A DNA stretch of 64,000 nt from Portunus trituberculatus (Eukaryota > Arthropoda > Malacostraca > Decapoda > Portunidae), in assembly GCF_017591435.1 (NCBI RefSeq), contig NC_059268.1, positions 4,617,981 through 4,681,980 on the forward strand, in the 5' to 3' direction. Position 1 is the first letter of the stretch. Each line of letters starts with the position of its first letter. Of the stretch, positions 24,815-35,867 are shown piece after piece. Below the pieces are notes generated by a model. It was not told where the DNA came from, searched no databases, and was given only the letters and a program-made list of their open reading frames with translations. Position numbers and translations under genes: made by a program.

Positions 24815-25185
24815 GGTAGTTGTGGTGGCGAGTGGACGTGTTGTGTGTGCGCTCCGTTTTTGGCTGTTGTTTTTATAGTTAGAGAGTGGTGTTTGTGCTT
24901 GGTGTCTGTGTGTGGTGCTTTTGAGTGTTAGTGAAGCGAAAGTGTGCATTGCAAGTGTTAGATTAGAGTGAAATAGTGGTTAGAATCAGTGTTTGTGAGT
25001 TAAAAGTATTTTGGTAGAGCGAGGAGACTAGGCTTGTAACTGTCAAGTTGACCTTGAAAGAGGATTAGCTGACCTCACTTAGGTCCCCAACCACCGTGGT
25101 TCCCCCACCCCGCCGTCACCAAGTATTTTCATTTGTTTGTTAGCTACGTATAGTGTTCTTGTGAGTTAACAGATTGTAAATTAGT

Positions 25186-25737
25186 ATGGCGGTAGCTACT
25201 GAGGTATATCAGAGTGTGATTGAGTGCGTGAAAGAGTGTGTTGAGGTGGGATTAGGCGAGTTTGTTGTGTGTGAGATGTGTGGGCATGACAGGAAGGTCA
25301 TTGACTTTTCTGAGTGTATGGTGTGTAGGCTCAAGAGCGAGAATTTAGTTCTTTCTCTTGAGCACCGAGAATTGCGAGAGGAAATGAGAAAGCTAAGTGA
25401 GGGGAGAAGTGCGAACGAAGTTCTCATCTTTGAGTTAAAGGAGGAGGTTAAGAGGCTTGGGGAGGCAGTGGAAAAAATTAGGCAGGAGATCAGTGTTAGG
25501 CCGAAGGTTGGACCTTCTGAGGGCGACAGGGTGGCTTGGCCCTCTGTCGGGAAGAGCAGAGTGGGGAAGAGGGAGCAGGCGAGCCAGACTGGGAAAGATA
25601 GTAGTCAGGATGGGCAGAGATGGCAGGTTGCGAGGGAAGGAAAGCGGAGGCAGTTAGGGAGGATAGGACTAAACCTGTTGAGTGTGAAAATAGGTTCGGT
25701 TTGTTGGAAGGGAGGGGAGAGTGAGAGGAGTGAATGA
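25186..25737 (+). pseudogene. CR1 ORF1 N-terminal part: zinc-like motif and coiled coil
   Basis: The ATG at 25186 gives MAVATEVYQSVIECVKECVE. The VCEMCGHDR and CMVCRLK cysteine pairs and a coiled coil (SLEHRELREEMRKLSEGRSA, FELKEEVKRLGEAVEKI) match the copy at 932-1345. A basic, low-complexity linker follows, and the frame is lost near 25640-25737. The pairs could bind zinc. The function is inferred from LINE ORF1 proteins as RNA binding. Confidence 0.7.
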
Positions 25738-25793
25738 GGTGGTTGTGGTGAGTGAAAGGAGAGAGAAGGGGGTAGAGGAGAGGAGGGGGGGTT

Positions 25794-26285
25794 GTGCCTA
25801 GCACACCTCAGGTGTGTGTGGTGGGTGACTCTCAGGTTAGGTACTTAGATAGCACTTTCTGTGGGAAAGACAGGGATAGGAGGACGAACGTGTGTATGCC
25901 TAGTGCAGGTGTGAAGGCAGTGAGTGAGGAGGTGCAGAAGAGAGTTGGGGGGATGGAGAGGGAGGGTGTAGTAGTTTTGCACGTAGGTGGGAATGATGTC
26001 AGAGCAGGTGGGTCGGAGGAGTTAGTGGCAAGATTTCGGGAAATGTTAGGCAAGATAAGGGAGAGTGGTAGGAAGTGTGTAGTGTCAGGAATCTTGTCTC
26101 GTGTGTATGTTAGCAGGGAATGGTTGTCTAGGGCCATTGGTGTGAATGATCGGGTAAAAGGATGTGTAAGGATGTGGGTGTCAGCTTTGTGGATGTATGG
26201 GATAGGTTCTATGGGCGAAGGATTTGTATGCTAGGGATGGTGTGCATCTGAGTAGGAAGGGTGTGGATGTGCTGAGTGGATGTCT
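25794..26285 (+). pseudogene. CR1 ORF1 SGNH/GDSL esterase domain (frameshifted near its end)
   Basis: Block I VVGDSQVRYLDS carries the candidate catalytic Ser. Block III is VVLHVGGNDVRAGG, with Gly and Asn. Block V, YARDGVHLSRKG with Asp and His, is present at about 26233-26268 but in another frame, because single-base losses occur near 26155 and 26215 relative to the inverted copy. So all catalytic residues exist in DNA but not in one frame. Such esterases are known from CR1 ORF1 and may act on lipids or membranes; the substrate is unknown. Confidence 0.78.
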
Positions 26286-26299
26286 GGAGGGAGTTGGGA

Positions 26300-29238
26300 T
26301 GGAGTGTAGGGGGTGAGGCAGCAAATGCATTCCAGAAGAAAGATGTTAGACATAAATTAGATAGGATAAACAGAGATAGTGAAAAGATTAGGAAAGATTT
26401 CCAGGTGCAAATTGGAGAGAATAAGATTAGGATTCCAAATAAGGAGACAGCATCTAGGAAGGTAGCAGGACTTAAATGTTTTTATGTAAATGCCAGGAGT
26501 CTTAGGAACAAGAAGGACGAGTTATCTAGTTATATAGTTGAGGAGGACTTAGATGTTGTATGTGTCACAGAGGCATGAGTAAATGGGGAAAAGTTTAGGG
26601 AAAATAGGAAAGAATATGAAGTAGATGGATACAATATGTATTTACACCAGAGAATTGGTAGGATAAGTGGAGGAGTAGTTATTTATGTAAAAAAATCCTT
26701 CATTTCCAGTCAGGTTAATGGTATTAAGGTAGATAACAGAGCAGAGTCCTTATGGCTGGATGTTAGGGTAAACAAAAGTAAGGTTATTAGAGTAGGAGCT
26801 TTTTATAGACCACCTAACCAGTCAGCAGATGTAGACAACCTTATTGTAGATGAGATAAATAAGGGGTGTACTAGTCAGACAATTATCTTAGGGGATTTTA
26901 ATCTTAAGTCAGTAAACTGGGAGAGGATGTTAGGAGATGCTAGTGAAAATAAGTTTATGGAAAGTTTTCAGGATAACTATTTAGTGCAGATGGTAGATAA
27001 ACCTACTAGGGGGAGGAAGATTTTAGACAGTACTAACAAATATTGAGCATTGTTTAAAGGAAGTTGAGGTAGGAGAGACTTTAGCAAACAGTGACCATCA
27101 TATAATTAGATTTATCATTAATTCCAGTAGGGATAATATAGGTAACAAGACTAGAGTCCCAAACTATCAGAAAGGCAATTATGGTAGGTTATGTCAGTTA
27201 TTAGGAGAGGTAAACTGAGAAGATAGTTTTGGAAATAAAACTGCACAGGAGATGTGGGATATTTTTAAGGTTGTAATAAAGGGTATAGTGATGCAGTGTA
27301 TCCCTTACAAAGATATAAGGCAGAGAAACAGGAAGCCATTATGGTGGACTCACGAGATAGGTAGACAGATCAGAGAGAAGAAGAGGGCATATAGAGAGTT
27401 GCAGAAAAGTGGGGAAGATGTAGATTTGATTAGGTACAGACAGGTCAGGGATGATTTGAGTAAGGTTATAAAAAAAGTAAAAGGCAGGCAGAGATAAAAC
27501 TAGCTACAGCTGGGAGTAAAGATCCCAAAAAATTATATAGTTATTACAAGGTCAGTGACAAAAGAAATAAGGATAGGATTGGACCACTCAGAAAAGATGG
27601 TGTAGTAGTGGATCAAAATGAAGACATAGTAGAATTATTGAATGAACAATTTTCTTCAGTATTTACTAGGGAAAGAATAGGAAATCCTGTTACAAACAGT
27701 GCGAAGAGTAGTTTAAGAGCTTTAGAAAATATTGATATATAACCGGGAATTATTAGGAAATTTATTCTTGAACTAGACGATAGGAAAGCCAGTGGTCCTG
27801 ATGAGCTACATGCCAGAGTACTTAGGGAGGGTGTAGACAGTATTTCTGAAGCACTTAAGTCAATCTTTGAAAGATCACTTAGGTTTGCTGAGATACCTCA
27901 GGACTGGAAGTTAGCTAATGTTACACCAATATTTAAAAAAGGTAGGAAGGATGATGTGAACAATTATAGACCGATCAGTTTAACTAGTATAGTATGTAAG
28001 ATACTAGAGAAAATCATTAAGGGTAGTATTTGAGAGCATTTAAATAAGAATAGATTAATTAGAGATACCCAATATGGCTTTAGATCAGGGAGGTCCTGTC
28101 TTACAAATTTGCTCGATGTCTTAGAATATATTACCAAGGAGTTAGATGATGGTAATAGCATAGATGTTATATATGTAGATTTTAGCAAGACGTTTGATAA
28201 GGTACCACATAGGAGGCTAGTGTACAAATTGAGACTACATGGGATAGGGGGTAGGTTAGTTGATTGGATTAGTGAATGGCTTTCTGATAGGAAACAGAGA
28301 GTAGTATTAAATGGGGCAATGTCTGAGTGGAAGGAAGTGGTTAGTGGGGTATCCCAAGGATCAGTGCTAGGACCTCTTCTTTTCTTGGTGTACATTAACG
28401 ATTTAGATATAGGAATTAGTAGCAAAGTATCAAAGTTTGCAGATGATACTAAGATAGCATGTGCAGTACAGGGTGAAAAGGACAATTACAGAATACAACG
28501 AGACCTGGACAGGCTGATAGCATGGGCAGACAGGTGGCAGATGGAGTTTAATTCTAAAAGGTGTCAGGTTATGCATTTAGGTAAAGACAACACAAACTTT
28601 AGCTATGAGATGGAGGGATGTTGGCTAGAGGCAGTAGAGGAGGAAAGGATTTAGGAGTAGTGATAGACAGGACTATGAAATTTTCAAAGCAATGTTTAGA
28701 AGCAAGAAATAGGGCAAATAGGATCCTGGGTTTTATAAATAGAAATGTTAGTTATAAAAGTAAGGAAGTGGTGCGTAGCTTATATAATTCTATGTTAGGC
28801 CCCATTTAGAGTATTGCATACAGGCCTGGTCACCCCATTATAGGCAGGATATCAACATGTTAGAAGCAGTTCAGAGAAGAGCAACTAGGATGATACCAGC
28901 ATTAAAGCACCTGGAGTATAGAGATAGATTAAAGGAATTAAACATGTTTTCATTTGAGAGGAGATATATAAGAGGATATGATAGAGTTATTTAAAATGTT
29001 CTCAGATACAAACTACATAGATGTGAGATCTTTCTTTACCTTAGAGGAGGGAAGTAGGACTAGAAATCATGGCAGGAAGATTAGAAAGCAAGGCTGCAGG
29101 TTAGATATAAGAAAATATTTCTTTAGTCATAGGGTGGTAGACTTCTGGAATGCATTGCCAGAGAGGGTTGTAAATAGCACTAGTTTGACAATGTTTAAAA
29201 ACAGATTAGATAAGCACTTAAATTTATCAGATTTATAA
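26300..29238 (+). pseudogene. CR1 ORF2: APE endonuclease and reverse transcriptase
   Basis: The endonuclease runs from LKCFYVNARSLRNKKDELSS through VVCVTEA (then TGA for a Trp codon at 26576), GGVVIYVKKS, VGAFYRPPNQS, LGDFNLKSVNWE and NSDHHIIRF. RT blocks are SGPDELHARVLRE, NYRPISLTSIVCKILE, QYGFRSGRSCLTNLL, YVDFSKTFDKVPHRRL, GVSQGSVLGPLLFLVYINDL and KFADDTKIA. The C-terminal block is AVQRRATRMIPALKHLEYRD-like. Several stops (27045, 27218, 27740, 28031) and frameshifts disable it. Confidence 0.88.
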
Positions 29239-29297
29239 TTATGTATAATGCTGCATGATAGTTTTTATAAGAAATTTACTATAGTTAAACAAGACAT

Positions 29298-29317
29298 GAT
29301 CCCCATGTATGGGGATC
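29298..29317 (+). repeat. 3' UTR hairpin of the CR1 element
   Basis: GATCCCCATGTATGGGGATC folds into a 9-bp stem with a 2-base loop. It lies 60 bp after ORF2 and 180 bp before the TTATG tail. A stem-loop near the 3' end is a usual place for recognition of the RNA by its own RT. That role here is inference. Confidence 0.8.
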
Positions 29318-29522
29318 ACAGATTGTAAAGGATTTCACTGCAGGACTTAGCCCTGTTAATGGGCCAAATATTTAAAATTAGTATATAATGTATTGTGTAC
29401 TTGTAAGTGTATCTTTAAGTACTGATGACGAGGTCGCTGTGCGACTGATACAGGATAACCTAGATGGGCCCTGGTGGCCCTTTGTTATCCTATTATTTAT
29501 GTTATGTTATGTTATGTTATGT

Positions 29523-29877
29523 CCTCCCTCTACCACTCTCTCACTTTGTCCTTCCGCTGCTTTGCCAACAAGCTGTCTCTCTTCACCAAAAAATTGCTCA
29601 GGCAGGAAGGAGTGGCTTTCCAGGAGTCACATACCATTGTGTGTGTAGCCTCCTGCTATGCTAAAGCTAATCACAGCGTGTAGCCAGGAAGGCTGCCTGA
29701 ACCAGACCTGCAAGGAGTGTCACAGCAAGGGTCCTTTCTACAGCTTGGAAACAGTGGAGCTGAAGAAAGCGCAAGGTACCCCACACCCTATCATCCACAT
29801 GATCCCTAAGAAGCCAACTAACGAGAATGATTCTCTACCCATTCAACTTGACACACCTATCCCAGTATAACCCAAAA
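29523..29877 (+). other. Unassigned stretch with two short coding-like frames
   Basis: Between the CR1 tail and a family B copy. One frame reads FANKLSLFTKKLLRQEGVAF. The next (from about 29658) reads CSQEGCLNQTCKECHSKGPF with three closely spaced cysteines. The base composition is more coding-like than the surrounding intron. I cannot assign it to a family. It may be part of an ORF1 of another element or a decayed retrocopy. Confidence 0.3.
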
Positions 29878-31238
29878 TGTCTTGACACCTCCCTCAACTT
29901 TTTCTACATTAACTTCTGCAACATTCGCAGTCTTAGATCTAATTTTCAATCTGTGGAAAACCACCTCTAACCCAACTAAACTTCATCTTTTCCTCACTGA
30001 CACACTGAGGCAACTGACAGTAGCCCTTTCTCTATTCCCTCCTACTTTCTCTATTCTCATTTTCGTTTTAAAGCTGGATGTTGCAGCTATGTGTGCAACA
30101 ATTTAACTTGCTCTCGTGCCCACGCTCTTAAATCTTCCGAGTTTTCCACCATCTGGCTTAGTCTCAACAGTCACTTTCAAACTAAATTTATCTGTGCTGT
30201 CTATCTCTTCCTTAACTCCTCTGACTATAGTAAATTCTTTAATTATTTAACTTCCAAAGTGGAGCACATTCTGTCCCTCTACCCTTTCACAGAGATCTCC
30301 ATCCTTGGAAATTTCAATGTTCACCACCAGCTTTGGCTTTCCTCTCCCTTCACTGATCATCCTAGTGAACTAGCCTTCAACTTTGCTACCTTCTATGACC
30401 TAGAGCAACTGGTGCAACACCCTACTCATATTCCTGACCATCTTGGGAGACATGCCTAACATTCTTGCTCTCTTCCTTACCTCTAATCCTTCAGCTTATG
30501 GTGTTATCCTATCTTCTCCATTGGGTTCCCTGATCACAACCTCATTTCTGTACCTTGTCCTATTTATCCAATCCCTCCTCAGGATCCCCCCTAAGTGAAG
30601 GTACCTCTGGCATTTTGCCTCTGCCAGTTGGGTCCTGAGGAGGTATTATGGTGACTTTCCTTGGAATCATTACTGTTTCCGTGTCAGAGACCCATCTCTG
30701 TAAGCTGAACACATGATGGAGGGATAGTGTCTGGCATGGAGGCATACATTCCTCATTTTTTTTCTCAACCTAAACCTTGGTCTAACACAGCCTGTTCTCA
30801 TGCTATACATGATAGAGAGGTTGCCCACAAAAGGTACTTGAGCCTTCCACCTCCTGAATCTCATGCACTTTATATTTCTGCCTGAAATCATGCCAAGTCT
30901 GTTCTTCAACTTGCCAAACACTCCTTCATAAATAAAAAATGTCAAATTCGTTCAAACTCAAACTCCCCTCAAGACTTCTGGCATCTGGCCAAAAACATCT
31001 CCAATAACTTTACGTCTTCATCTTTCCCTCCTTTATTTCATCCTTATGGTACACCTGCTATCTCTTCTGTCTCTAAAGCTGAACTCTTCTCTCAAACTTT
31101 TGCTAACAACTCCACCTTGGATGATTCTGGGATTGTCCCTCCCTCTCCTCCTCCCTCTGACTATTTCATGCCTATAATTAAAGTTCTCCGTAATAATGTT
31201 TTCCATGCCCTTGCTGGGCAAAACCCTCTGAAGGCTTA

Positions 31239-31857
31239 GGCCCCCCACACACGAAGCGATTTTAGAAGCGCGATTCTGGGTTGACCCCACACACACAGCG
31301 ACTGGTGTAGCGACAGCATACCCCCTCCCCCGCCATACCCCCCATCCCCACTATTGTATCCACATGGACTGCTCTCTCATTGGCCATAACACCCACCAAT
31401 GATGCGGGAAGCTATTTCTATTTCATCTATTAATAATTCGGTATCAAAGCGGTCAGCAGATCCTGGTCACTCATCTTGCTATGCGTGGTTGTGATGCACT
31501 CCTCCAAGCCGGATGTTACCAGTTACCCCGCACTCCCCCTCCCAGCTGCCCCGCGCTCGGACTCCACGTGGAAGAAAACTCTGCCTGATTGCTCATTGGC
31601 TCTAATCTCATCCCGACCAGCCAATGAGATGCAAGTAGTGATGAAATCACGGGAAGCTGTCGCCTCGTATGTGGGGCTTCATAGTAACATATGTAACTTG
31701 AGTCGCTCGGGAATCGCACTTCACCAAGGGATATCTCGAGTCGCGATTCCAACCCAGCGAGTCACGACCACGTCTGAAGGCTCCAATAGACTTGCATTGA
31801 CTTTGGAGTCGTGCTTCTCAAGTCGTGCTTCTAAAATCGCTTCGTGTGTGGGGGGCC
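31239..31857. mobile_element. PIF/Harbinger-like MITE with TTA target duplication
   Basis: 619 bp with perfect terminal inverted repeats of about 31 bp, starting GGCCCCCCACACACGAAGCG. A TTA is duplicated at both sides (31236-31238 and 31858-31860). Removing the element and one TTA restores the family B reading (AAGGCTTATGGACC). A 3-bp TWA target site and GGG/GGC-rich ends are typical of PIF/Harbinger. No transposase frame is present, so it is non-autonomous. Confidence 0.88.
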
Positions 31858-33349
31858 TTATGGACCTGATGGGGCCCCTCCTATTGTTCTCAAAAACTGT
31901 GCTTCTGTGCTTGCACCTTGCCAGGCCAAACTCTTTCATCTATGTCTATCAACTTCTACCTTTTCTTCTTGCTGGAAATTTGCCTACATTCAGCCTGTTC
32001 CTAATAAGGGTGACTGCTCTAATCCATTGAACTACCATCTTATAGCTTTAATCTCTTGGTTGTCTAAAGTTTTTGAATCTATCCTCAACTGGAAGATTTT
32101 TAAACATGTGTCACTTTACAATCTATCTGATCGCCAGAATGGCTTCCGTCAAGGTTGCTCTACTGGTGATCTTCTAGCTTTCCTTAATGAGTCTCGGTCA
32201 TCCTCTTTTAGAGATTTCAGTGAAACTTTTGCTAACACGTTAGATTACAAAAGCTTTTGATTGAGTCTGGCACAACGCTTTGATTTCCAAACTACAGTTT
32301 CTATCCTTCTCTTTGCAACTATCTCAAGTTTCCTTTTCAACCGTTCTATTGCATCCATGGTAGACTGCCACTGTTTTTCTTCTAAATCTATTAATAGTGG
32401 GGTTCCTCAGGGTTCTGTCCTGTCACCCACTCTCTTAATATTATTCCTTAATGATCTTCTTAAGCAAACTTCTTGCCCTATCCACTCCAACACTGATGAT
32501 ACCACCCTATATCTTTCCACGTCCTTTCAGAGATGACCAACCCTTTAGGATATCAACAGATCACACAGAGATGCCACAGGATGCCTGATTATTTTATCTT
32601 TCTAAGAAAACTTGGTAGTTTTCAATGCCTCAAAAACTCAATTCCCCATCTATCAACTCAACACAATCTTCTAGACAACTATCACCTCTTCTTCAATGAC
32701 ACTCAATTGTTTCCCTCTTCTACACTAAATATCCTCAGTCTGTCCTATACTCATAATCTTAACCAGAAACTTCACATCTCATCTCTTGCTAAAAGAGCTT
32801 GTATGAAGTTAGGCATTCTGAGGCGTCTCCACTAGTTTTTCTCACCCCTCCAACTGCTAACTCTGTACACGGGCCTCATCCACCCCTGTATGGAGTACTC
32901 TTTGCATGTTTGTGGGGGTTCCACTCACAATTTTTATAGATAGAGTGGAATCAAAAGCTATTCAACTAATCTTTTCCCCTCCTCTGGCTGACTGTCTTCA
33001 GTCTCTTTCTCACCGCTAAAATGCTGCATTCCTTTCTATCTTTTATCGCTATTTTCATGCCTCCCCTCCTCTTGCACCCTCACTGCACAAGGCTTTCTTC
33101 TTCCTCTCAACTCTATTCTGTCCAACTCTGTAACACAAGAGTTAACCAGTACTTTCAATCATTCATACCTTTCTCTGGTAAACTCTGGAACTCCCTCTCT
33201 GCATATGTATTTTCCTCTTCAAACAACTTGACTTCTTTTAAGAGGAAGGTTTCAAGATATTTGTTCCTTAATTTTGGCTAACTATGTACCACTCTTTAAG
33301 GGAACCCTTGCTTTTTTTCAATATTTTGGTGCCCTTGGTTGGCTTCCTT

Positions 33350-33515
33350 CCAGTATAAGGAAAAAAAAATCTGAAGGCCCACCAATTAGGGAACCGCTGC
33401 CTAAAGTAAGGAAGCCCTTCCTGCACTTGGACCATGCCCAGGATTCAAACTCATGGGCTTGTGGACTCCTTGACCCCAAAGTGTGCATGGTTCCACTATA
33501 CCATGTTTGGCTAAC
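33350..33515 (-). mobile_element. tRNA-derived SINE inside the family B 3' UTR
   Basis: On the minus strand an A box TGGTATAGTGG (33503-33493) and a B-box-like GTTTGAATCC (33450-33441) are separated by about 42 nt, as in a pol III tRNA promoter. A tRNA-unrelated body follows (GGGCTTCCTTACTTTAGGC...) and ends at a run of T (minus strand) near 33360. The parent tRNA is not clear. The exact 5' and 3' ends and any target duplication are unresolved; insertion limits of about 33303-33535 are inferred from the interrupted LINE. Confidence 0.7.
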
Positions 33516-33600
33516 TCTCTCAGACCTGGAAGGGGATTGGCAATTAAGTGGGCCTTTTTTATTCACTCTTTTTGTTCCCTTTGGTCAGCATTCCCCTCTC

Positions 33601-34224
33601 ACAAAATGTTTTAAAAATCATGAAATCATGACCTTGAACTCAATGTCCAGTATATCATTTAATATGGGTAAGGGATGACTGGAAAGGTGGGAGAGGCAGT
33701 CAGTATACAGTTGCAATGGCAACTCCTGCCTGAAATTGTTTCTTATATGGCCGCTCAATTTCACCTGACCAATCTTGTTCTCACACTTGCCTACTTTCTC
33801 ACTCTAAGTGCATACATGGTCTAAGGCTGAAAAGTCACTGAAATCGAGAGCAAGGTAATGAACTAAGACAACCACTCACTCCCCTCTACGTGTTACCATA
33901 AAATGTTCACCAAAAAATTGACAGATTTTGTCATTTTTCAGTTTTTTGTGTGGGAGAAAACATATGCTTCTGATGTAAAGAATAGCATGTGGTTGAACAC
34001 AGGATCTCTAAATTGGATTTAAACAGAAAACATTGTGCATTTTGCCAGAAACCTTTGTGAAATAGTCACTATATGTTTTTTTTTTCCCACAGTATTTCAT
34101 ATTTTCCAGTTTCACAACTGGATGTTTTCCTTAATAACTTGGTATCATAAACAGACTTGGAAAGCTGTACATTTCCCCATCATGTCATCAATGTACACTG
34201 CTGACATAATTAATGATCCTTCTT
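33601..34224. other. Intron sequence without recognisable features
   Basis: AT-rich sequence with no gene, RNA gene or repeat I can name. Confidence 0.5.
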
Positions 34225-34920
34225 TAGTCATCTTTCATCTCTGATAATTGTTCAAACCTTTCTCCTTCAAAATTATTCTCCACTAACTTCAGGAGCTCCC
34301 TTCCCAATTTTTCAGCCCTTACTGGTTTCCACACCAGTCTCTTGTGAAGTAACTTATCAAATGCTCTCTTGAAACTCAAATAAATATAGTCAGCCCAATC
34401 ATCTCTTTCCAACATCATATCTTATATCCATCTTTTGAATATTGGCATATTAGATTGGTAGTGCATAATTCTCTTCAAAATTCAAGTTGTTTGCCTATCA
34501 GCCTATCATTTTTTCTCTAGATGTTGTATCCATCTGCCTTTTAAAATCATCTCACATATCTTGGTTACAATGCATGTCAGTAACACCAGTCTAAAATTCA
34601 TATAGTCTTTCCTGCATCCTCCCTTGGTAATTAAGACAATATCAGCTACACAAAAACACTCTTGAAAACCCCAACAAGGTCTACTACAGCCTATGATAAG
34701 TAATCAAAATAAAGTATCAAAGCATATGGGAATAAGACCCTCATACAGAGCAACAATCTTATAAACCAATGTCTTGTTCAAGCAAGTCGATGAATCTACC
34801 AAATGCTTTACTATATCCTTGACGTCACATTTCCTTAAAAATTCTGCCATAGTAATACCTTCCTTCCACTTTACTACAAAGATTTGCTATGCCAAATCTC
34901 TTGTTTATCTATAAAAAGGG
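34225..34920 (-). mobile_element. LINE reverse-transcriptase fragment (family A-like), decayed
   Basis: On the minus strand WADYIYLSFKRAFDKLLHKR is recognisable as the RT block Y-L-x-K-x-A-F-D-K-x-P-H. Upstream (higher coordinates) are remains of the preceding blocks (VTDMHCNQDM in place of LTSVICKICE). Many stops are present. It is one of few LINE pieces in this intron in the same direction as XPF. Confidence 0.65.
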
Positions 34921-34929
34921 ACAATGAGT

Positions 34930-35356
34930 TAAGTTGTCTCTTGGCCATGCAAGTCAAACTAATTACTAAATAACAGTCTCTCAGTTATGCAAATCAAGCT
35001 AACTGCTGTGCACTGATCTTTCAGCACTGTGGGTGAGACTAATGCCATATATGATTCTCTTAGCCATAGAAGTCACATTAAATGCTACTAAATGCTATAC
35101 AGTCTCTTCATTTACACTGATTATTGTCTATCAATATTTTGGCTGCCATGCTTCAGTCTTTTGGTCATGTAATTCAATCAAGCTGCCATATATTGTTCTC
35201 GTGGCCATGTAAATCCTAAATAGCTGTGTATCAGTCTCTTGGCCATAAAGCAAAACTTAATACCATATATCAGTCTCTTAGCTGTATAAGTCAACTAGGC
35301 AGCTACTATGTGACAGTCTCTTGGCCATGCAAATAAAACTAAATACCATACATTAA
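34930..35356. repeat. Degenerate minisatellite, unit about 40 bp, about ten copies
   Basis: A motif close to CAGTCTCTTGGCCATGCAAG followed by TCAAACTAAATGCCATATAT recurs at about 34936, 34975, 35017, 35056, 35102, 35155, 35197, 35237, 35274 and 35319. Units differ in sequence and length, so the array is old. It ends about 300 bp from the XPF exon at 35650-35867, on the intron side. Confidence 0.75.
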
Positions 35357-35649
35357 CAGAAGGAAACAGTAAAAAAATTGTTACCAACAAGTAAAAAGAG
35401 GAATGAACCATACTGTATTTCACAATATTTCATGTAACTCTGTGGCAAATTGCTAATTCTCATATAAAACTTACCAGTGTGGAGATGAATTTACTGCCAA
35501 TACTCAAAATGTTAAACTGTTAAAGTTCAGGTTAAGATCGTACACAGACAAATTAAAAATCTAAGTTCTATTGGTATAGCAATGACAGCAAAAAGGCGCA
35601 ACCCTTACAGGTACACAATGTACTATTCTAAGTTTCAATAATTTCTTAC

Positions 35650-35867
35650 CATTCAGGTCTTTTGATGTACTGCATGCACCAAGGGCTTCTTTTGTATTTT
35701 TAACTTTTGGGTTGTTCACTGTTCCAAACACTCTATGTTTTGAATTCAGGAAAAGAGAGTCTGCAGAGCTCAGAAGCATCCATCCAGAGCTCTTCAAGGC
35801 CTCTTCTGTTGTTCTCAGGGAATTAACAAGATTGTAGAAAGTCACACAATCATATTGTGTCAAATAT
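35650..35867 (-). CDS. ERCC4: XPF/ERCC4 internal coding exon (second of three)
   Basis: The exon is 218 bp, with acceptor TTTATTTGCAG and donor AATG|gtaagaa. The first base A completes a GGA codon with the GG at the end of the upstream exon. Then come 72 codons, and a last G is completed by GA in the exon at 2085-2227. The peptide includes YLTQYDCVTFYNLVNSLRTT and, later, SSGWMLLSSADSLFLNSKHR. This is the XPF segment in which Y-L-x-Q-Y-D-C-V-T-F is followed by S-G-W and a short variable acidic/basic stretch. The region is the inactive helicase-like fold of XPF, which helps bind DNA and partners. The open frame continues into both flanking introns, but homology stops at the splice sites. No damage is seen. 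Confidence 0.92.

Larger units (their letters stand above)
24815..29522 (+). mobile_element. CR1-type LINE with esterase ORF1, near full length
   Basis: 5' UTR about 24815-25185, ORF1 25186-26285, ORF2 about 26300-29238. The 3' UTR has a hairpin (29298-29317), and the tail at 29497-29522 is about five TTATG units. FYVNARSLRNK at the endonuclease start, the SGNH esterase in ORF1 and the short tandem 3' tail all agree with the CR1 clade. The copy at 1-1700 is the same family inverted. Confidence 0.9.
29878..33600 (+). mobile_element. Family B LINE, copy 3, interrupted by a MITE and a SINE
   Basis: The match to copy 1 starts at TGTCTTGACACC and runs through endonuclease and RT to the 3' UTR (GTGGGCCTTTTTT and TTTGGTCAGC). 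A 619-bp element splits it at 31239-31857 and a tRNA-derived SINE lies in its 3' UTR. The RT keeps NGFRQGCSTGDLL and SGVPQGSVLSPTL, but the catalytic box reads NTDD where YADD is expected. Many stops are present. Confidence 0.85.
2228..35649 (-). other. XPF intron of about 33.4 kb, filled with transposons
   Basis: The exon phases on either side match (one base G before, GA after), so this is a single intron unless an exon divisible by three is skipped. It begins gtaaga at 35649 and ends ttcag at 2228 on the minus strand. It contains most LINE copies of the window, and most of those read on the plus strand, antisense to XPF. Confidence 0.8.

Noticed and set aside
34930..35356. CRISPR-like array
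   Set aside because: Units are diverged, contiguous and without constant spacers, and the DNA is eukaryotic; it is a degenerate minisatellite.
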